Of a stretch of 64,000 bases of DNA, positions 60,611-64,000 are shown one piece after another. A model generated the notes under the pieces. The model saw only the letters and a program-made list of their open reading frames with translations. It did no database searches and was not told the origin of the DNA. Numbering within the stretch: position 1 is the stretch's first letter; each line of letters starts with the position of its first letter. Both the position numbers and the translations under genes were made by a program. Source of the DNA: Tritrichomonas musculus (taxonomy: Eukaryota; Parabasalia; Tritrichomonadida; Tritrichomonadidae); NCBI GenBank assembly GCA_039105265.1, contig JAPFFF010000045.1:372001-436000 (forward strand). The letters run 5' to 3'.

Positions 60611-61520
60611 TTTTAAATGGAAATAAATAATTAAAATATATCAATGTACATTGAATTTTTTCAAAAAAAAGTTAAGTTATTAAAAATAAAAATGCTTATT
60701 TTACGGATTTTTTTTAAAGATATTTTAAAATGTCTATGATTTTTTAAAATTCATAATATATTCTAAAAAGCTTGTTTATATTGAAATAAATAACATGAAA
60801 TATACTAATTTAACTCATTTCCAATGTGCGTATAATCAAATTAAAACCAAATATACAAAAATAATGAAGATTTGATTATGTTGCCAAAATTGCAAAGATA
60901 AACATTTTAATTCTTTTCATTTGGTACAAAATTGATTAATTAAGAGGCTTTACCAGTTCAAATTCTAAATTCTAAGTGATTTTTTAAAATAATATCAAAT
61001 CTTGTAAATAAACTTTTTTTTCAAATACTTCCTTTCTTATTTTTAATCGATAATATTTATTAAACTTATTCTATTTGATAAAATTCCATTTGAAAAATGC
61101 CAATTTTTTGATTTCGTATGAGAAAAATAAAGAGCATTATTATTATCTAAAAATGCGATGGAATTGTTTTAGTTGAAACTATCATCTATAAATCATACGC
61201 ATGAATATTAATTTATATTCACTGGTAAAACATCAATAAAATAAATTTTTTTTGGAGATTTGATAAAAATTGTAATTTGGAATTATTTTGTGATTTCGAG
61301 TTTTGCTTTGAAAAAAAGCCGAATGAATGTGTAAATGTGTCAAAATATATATGAGGGATTTAATTACATGAACTATATTTAGTTCATCTTTTATAGAACA
61401 TTTAATTTTTCACATAACTTTTTTTAAAAATAAACGAAAATAAACGTAACTTTTTTTGAGAATTTGAATAAAAAATGAAATTTTGGAAAAAAAAATTTAA
61501 TTCAAATATTTTTGTAAACC
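60611..61520. other. Transposon interior, non-coding
   Basis: About 0.9 kb of AT-rich sequence up to the right inverted end; no gene recognised. Confidence 0.45.
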
Positions 61521-61566
61521 ATTGAATTATCGCAAACTCACTAGGATTGTGTATAATACGGGTATA
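61521..61566. repeat. Right terminal inverted repeat (with TA duplication)
   Basis: Inverted copy of 55863-55908, one mismatch. Confidence 0.85.
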
Positions 61567-62437
61567 TGATAAACTTTTTTGTATAGTTTTGTAGCAATTT
61601 GTTTGAATCCTCATTTAATGAAAGCTTGAGTTAAAAGAAGAACACAAATAGCTAAACAATTATTATTAAAAATATGGGATTTCAAACTCAAATAATATGA
61701 AAAATGAAGAAAGAATAAAAGCACAAAATATATTAGATAATTATTAGAGAACTAATTATTATGAATGAAAGAAGAAGCTAAATTATATAATTTAAACATC
61801 AATATTTATGAATATGATGAAAAAAATATGATATCAAAAAAATAAGAGAAAATAACAATAATGATATTTATCATTCAGCTCTACTATTTACATATAAAGT
61901 TATAATTCATATTATGTATATTAAACCTAATTGTGTAGAATCTTTAACAAAATGGCTGATTTGTCCTAAAGTATATCATGGTAAATTTCATAAATCATTT
62001 GTTACATAAAGAGGACCTTCACTATGCTGTCCTCATATTCTTAATAATTCTGTTTATGAATATTGTTTAGCTTATGATTTTGAATGGAAGCCTAATATTT
62101 ATATAACTTAATGTTTTGATACTATGGAGAAAAATGTAAATAATTCAACTAAATCAACAATCATAAACTCTCATTTACTATCAATTTCTGTTTCATCGTG
62201 TGCTAAATCTGCTAAAGGTTTATTAACAAAACAAATTTTTTTAAAAGATAGTAAATAATTTATTATTGATTGGCTAAAATTCTTATTTAAGCAAACATTA
62301 CAGATTTATAATGACAAGATAATACATTTACAATCATTGCCTAAGATTAATGATATCAAAATTCTTGACATTTCTATCTCTTCAACAAATATTACCAAAA
62401 GTCGCAATTGGCTCCATAAACAAACAGACACATATTT
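61567..62437 (+). pseudogene. Degraded ORF, right part, unrecognised
   Basis: Multiple stops break a plus-strand coding-like region: RRTQIAKQLLLKIWDFKLK near 61635, then from about 61855 SALLFTYKVIIHIMYIKPNC, RGPSLCCPHILNNSVYEYCL, STIINSHLLSISVSSCAKSA and DISISSTNITKSRNWLHKQT. The last piece is like the helix-turn-helix end that precedes DDE domains, so the ORF may have been a transposase of another family, but this is weak. It is the right flank of the 5.7-kb insertion. Confidence 0.4.
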
Positions 62438-62704
62438 TTGAGAATGGCAATGACCAATCTTATTTTAACATATCATCCAGCGGCACTCCATCCAATAATA
62501 TTCACCGATGAGTCTACTGTATATGATAACTTAAATGATGGTGGCATTTGGAGGGAGTGGGGGCACAATCCACCCGAATCATTTTACATCCAAGATCAGG
62601 TGGTCCCCAATCAATTAATGACAATAGATTATTCCAAAGATAAATTAAAATTGCAATGGCAGGAAAATCATTCATCAATAAGATTGGAGCAAGCAAAGAA
62701 TTAG
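62438..62704 (+). mobile_element. DDE transposase fragment (Tc1/IS630-like)
   Basis: Eighty-eight codons reading HPIIFTDESTVYDNLNDGGI and WREWGHNPPESFYIQDQ. The FTDES block followed by W-R-x-x-G-x-x-P is the second catalytic region of IS630/Tc1-type DDE transposases. Only this central part is kept, closed by TAG at 62702. Confidence 0.6.
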
Positions 62705-63644
62705 AAGAATATCTTTTTTTATTTGAAGTTGCCATCTGATGAAGATATTAAAAAAACGCCAAACGAATTTAAAGTTGATAATTTGAATTCAAGACTGATA
62801 AATAAAAAATATGATTCATTTCTTTTGAAATCACGGGTTGAATTTATTGATGCATTAAAAATAATGTTTCAATCATCCGACTGCTTTATTGATTCTATTG
62901 AACACATTATCAAAAATTGGTCAAAAGATTCATATGTTTTAATTTCGAAAATTATTACTCAATTGCATATAACTAATTTTTCAAGAGAAGCTTTAAGTTC
63001 ATTGATTTTATATTATTTGAATGATATGGATGACGCCCAAATACAAACAATTGATTTATCTAGAATTCCTATCAAAATTCTGAGATTATTCAAAAAATTA
63101 AATAAAAAAAAATTCAATATAAAATTTAAATTATCTTTTTATGTTACAAAATTTTTACCGATTCTTAGCGCCAGCCGCCCGTTCTCGAATCGGACTTCGC
63201 TTCGCTCAGCCTGGCTCGACGCAATCTAGGCGGTATGTAGTCTCGGTGAAAATATAAACATTTATCAATAAAATTTTATCAGACCAAAAATATGATGAAA
63301 TATGCCTGTTTAAACACATCATTTCTGCAAGCAAATACAATAAGAGTGTATCATTTATTAAAATGGCCAAAAAATTCTTTGAAACATTCAAAGAGAAAAG
63401 CTTTTTGTTAACTAATCTGGCGAATATAAAATACAACGAATTTGATATATCTCCAGAAGAACTTCAAACTTTCGTTTGGCAAAAAGAGGCATATTGGCCA
63501 AACATTGAAGAGGTTTCATCTGTTTTTGATGTACATTCAAAGTATTTCGAAAACCTTCCTTTCGAGTACACTCAATTATTGCCAAAAATTCATGTCACCA
63601 CAATTACTCATAATGGATCTATTATTCAAACAGTAGGCATATAA
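62705..63644 (+). pseudogene. Unrecognised protein gene fragment, split by a GC-rich insert
   Basis: Two coding stretches on the plus strand. The first (about 62710-63160, nominal start TTG 62723) has helical composition: EFIDALKIMFQSSDCFIDSI, ITNFSREALSSLILYYLNDM. The second (63260-63644) reads SDQKYDEICLFKHIISASKY and FDISPEELQTFVWQKEAYWP, ending TAA. An 80-bp GC-rich piece lies between them. No start codon or domain recognised. It looks like the C-terminal part of a host protein joined to transposon debris upstream. Confidence 0.45.
63165..63250. other. GC-rich insert of about 80 bp
   Basis: From GCGCCAGCCGCCCGTTCTCG to GGCGGTATGTAGTCTCGG, about 60 percent GC in DNA that is otherwise near 25-30 percent, breaking an ORF. 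GCTTCGCTCAGCCTGG resembles part of the GC-rich core at 17960-18036. Origin unknown. Confidence 0.5.
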
Positions 63645-63839
63645 AAGAATTATAATTCTTTACATTTTTTATTGAGTGAAATATCAAATTTTATAAAGCT
63701 ATTCTAACTCATTACAAAGAAGCAGAATAAGTATTTGGAATGGATGTTTTTTTCGAAAGAAGGAGAAAATATTGTAGAATGAAAAAAACAAAACTTTTTC
63801 ATAAAATATGAAAATTAAAATTAAGTTTTTACTTAGAAA
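63645..63839. other. Intergenic
   Basis: AT-rich, no feature. Confidence 0.4.
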
Positions 63840-64000
63840 TTATGTTGATCTGAAGACCGAAATAACGTCACCAAACGTGTTGATAATCACCTTTACATAC
63901 TCTGTTCTACATACGATTTCAAGAGGCGAGTTTCCCTGGGATCTAATGCCATTTGCGATGGCATCTTCAACGACGATTGGCGGAATATTTCTTGGCTTCA
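63840..64000 (-). CDS. C-terminal end of an unrecognised protein, continues beyond the window
   Basis: An open minus-strand frame enters from the right edge and stops at TAA (63840-63842). It reads KPRNIPPIVVEDAIANGIRS, then PLEIVCRTEYVKVIINTFGD and ends VISVFRST. Base composition is clearly higher in GC than around it and codon use is balanced, so it is likely real coding sequence. I do not recognise the family from 53 residues. Confidence 0.4.
   Translation of the reverse strand, partial: KPRNIPPIVVEDAIANGIRSQGNSPLEIVCRTEYVKVIINTFGDVISVFRST

Larger units (their letters stand above)
55865..61564 (+). mobile_element. 5.7-kb Tc1/mariner-superfamily (pogo-like) DNA transposon
   Basis: The element is bounded by 44-bp inverted ends (43 of 44 bases match) and a TA on either side, the target duplication of the Tc1/mariner superfamily. 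It holds one transposase coding region (57295-60062), a roughly 1.1-kb satellite array (56050-57171) before it, and a four-copy 52-bp repeat (60441-60610) after it. The ends are nearly identical, implying recent movement, while the transposase has one stop and one frameshift. Size is unusual for pogo-like elements, mostly because of the arrays. It was inserted into an already degraded ORF. Confidence 0.8.

Overview
The window looks like nuclear DNA of a trichomonad (Parabasalia), most like Tritrichomonas foetus or a close relative. Reasons: very AT-rich intergenic DNA; long, almost uninterrupted ORFs read with the standard code; short 5' leaders with the trichomonad initiator (TCA followed by a pyrimidine) 8-25 nt before several ATGs; and families that are hugely expanded in trichomonads (TKL kinase-Sel1 proteins, DUF3447/ankyrin proteins, BspA-type leucine-rich repeats, BTB-BACK-discoidin proteins, RCC1 proteins). 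The species is inferred; no marker gene proves it.

Layout. 1-5.4 kb: C-terminal part of a Sel1-repeat protein, a tiny palindromic transposon with a 9-bp target duplication, relics of a kinase and a BspA gene, and an RCC1 gene. 5.6-8.9 kb: tRNA-Trp followed by a DUF3447-ankyrin gene whose ankyrin repeats lie one by one between AT-rich spacers. 9.2-13.6 kb: a TKL kinase-Sel1 gene with two frameshifts. 14.2-19.6 kb: a proline/glutamine-rich protein, a mannitol-dehydrogenase pseudogene, small inverted-repeat elements and a second, identical tRNA-Trp. 19.7-33.1 kb: two paralogous ~1,690-residue BTB-like/ankyrin proteins with near-identical blocks between diverged segments, flanking a BTB-BACK-F5/8C gene with an early stop. 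34.3-43.3 kb: a probable pseudokinase, an EF-1alpha-like relic, a 985-residue BspA protein and a chimeric locus coding DUF3447 + ankyrin, then BspA LRR + Ras-like GTPase. 43.9-53.8 kb: an actin relic, a Tubby-like protein, a histidine phosphatase, a GH36 alpha-galactosidase and a broken acyltransferase-like gene. 54-64 kb is mobile-element territory: a pogo-type transposase remnant and a 5.7-kb transposon (44-bp inverted ends, TA duplication) that carries its own satellite arrays and a BRCT/repeat-linker/Myb/DDE transposase. That element sits inside an older degraded ORF.

Most genes belong to signalling or surface-repeat families and need not act together. Housekeeping genes are few (alpha-galactosidase, phosphatase, tRNAs). 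About a third of the recognisable coding segments are broken. The strongest candidates for something undescribed are the one-ankyrin-per-segment locus (with a single similar break in the LRR-GTPase locus), the satellite-bearing BRCT-Myb transposon and the mosaic conversion between the two large ankyrin genes.
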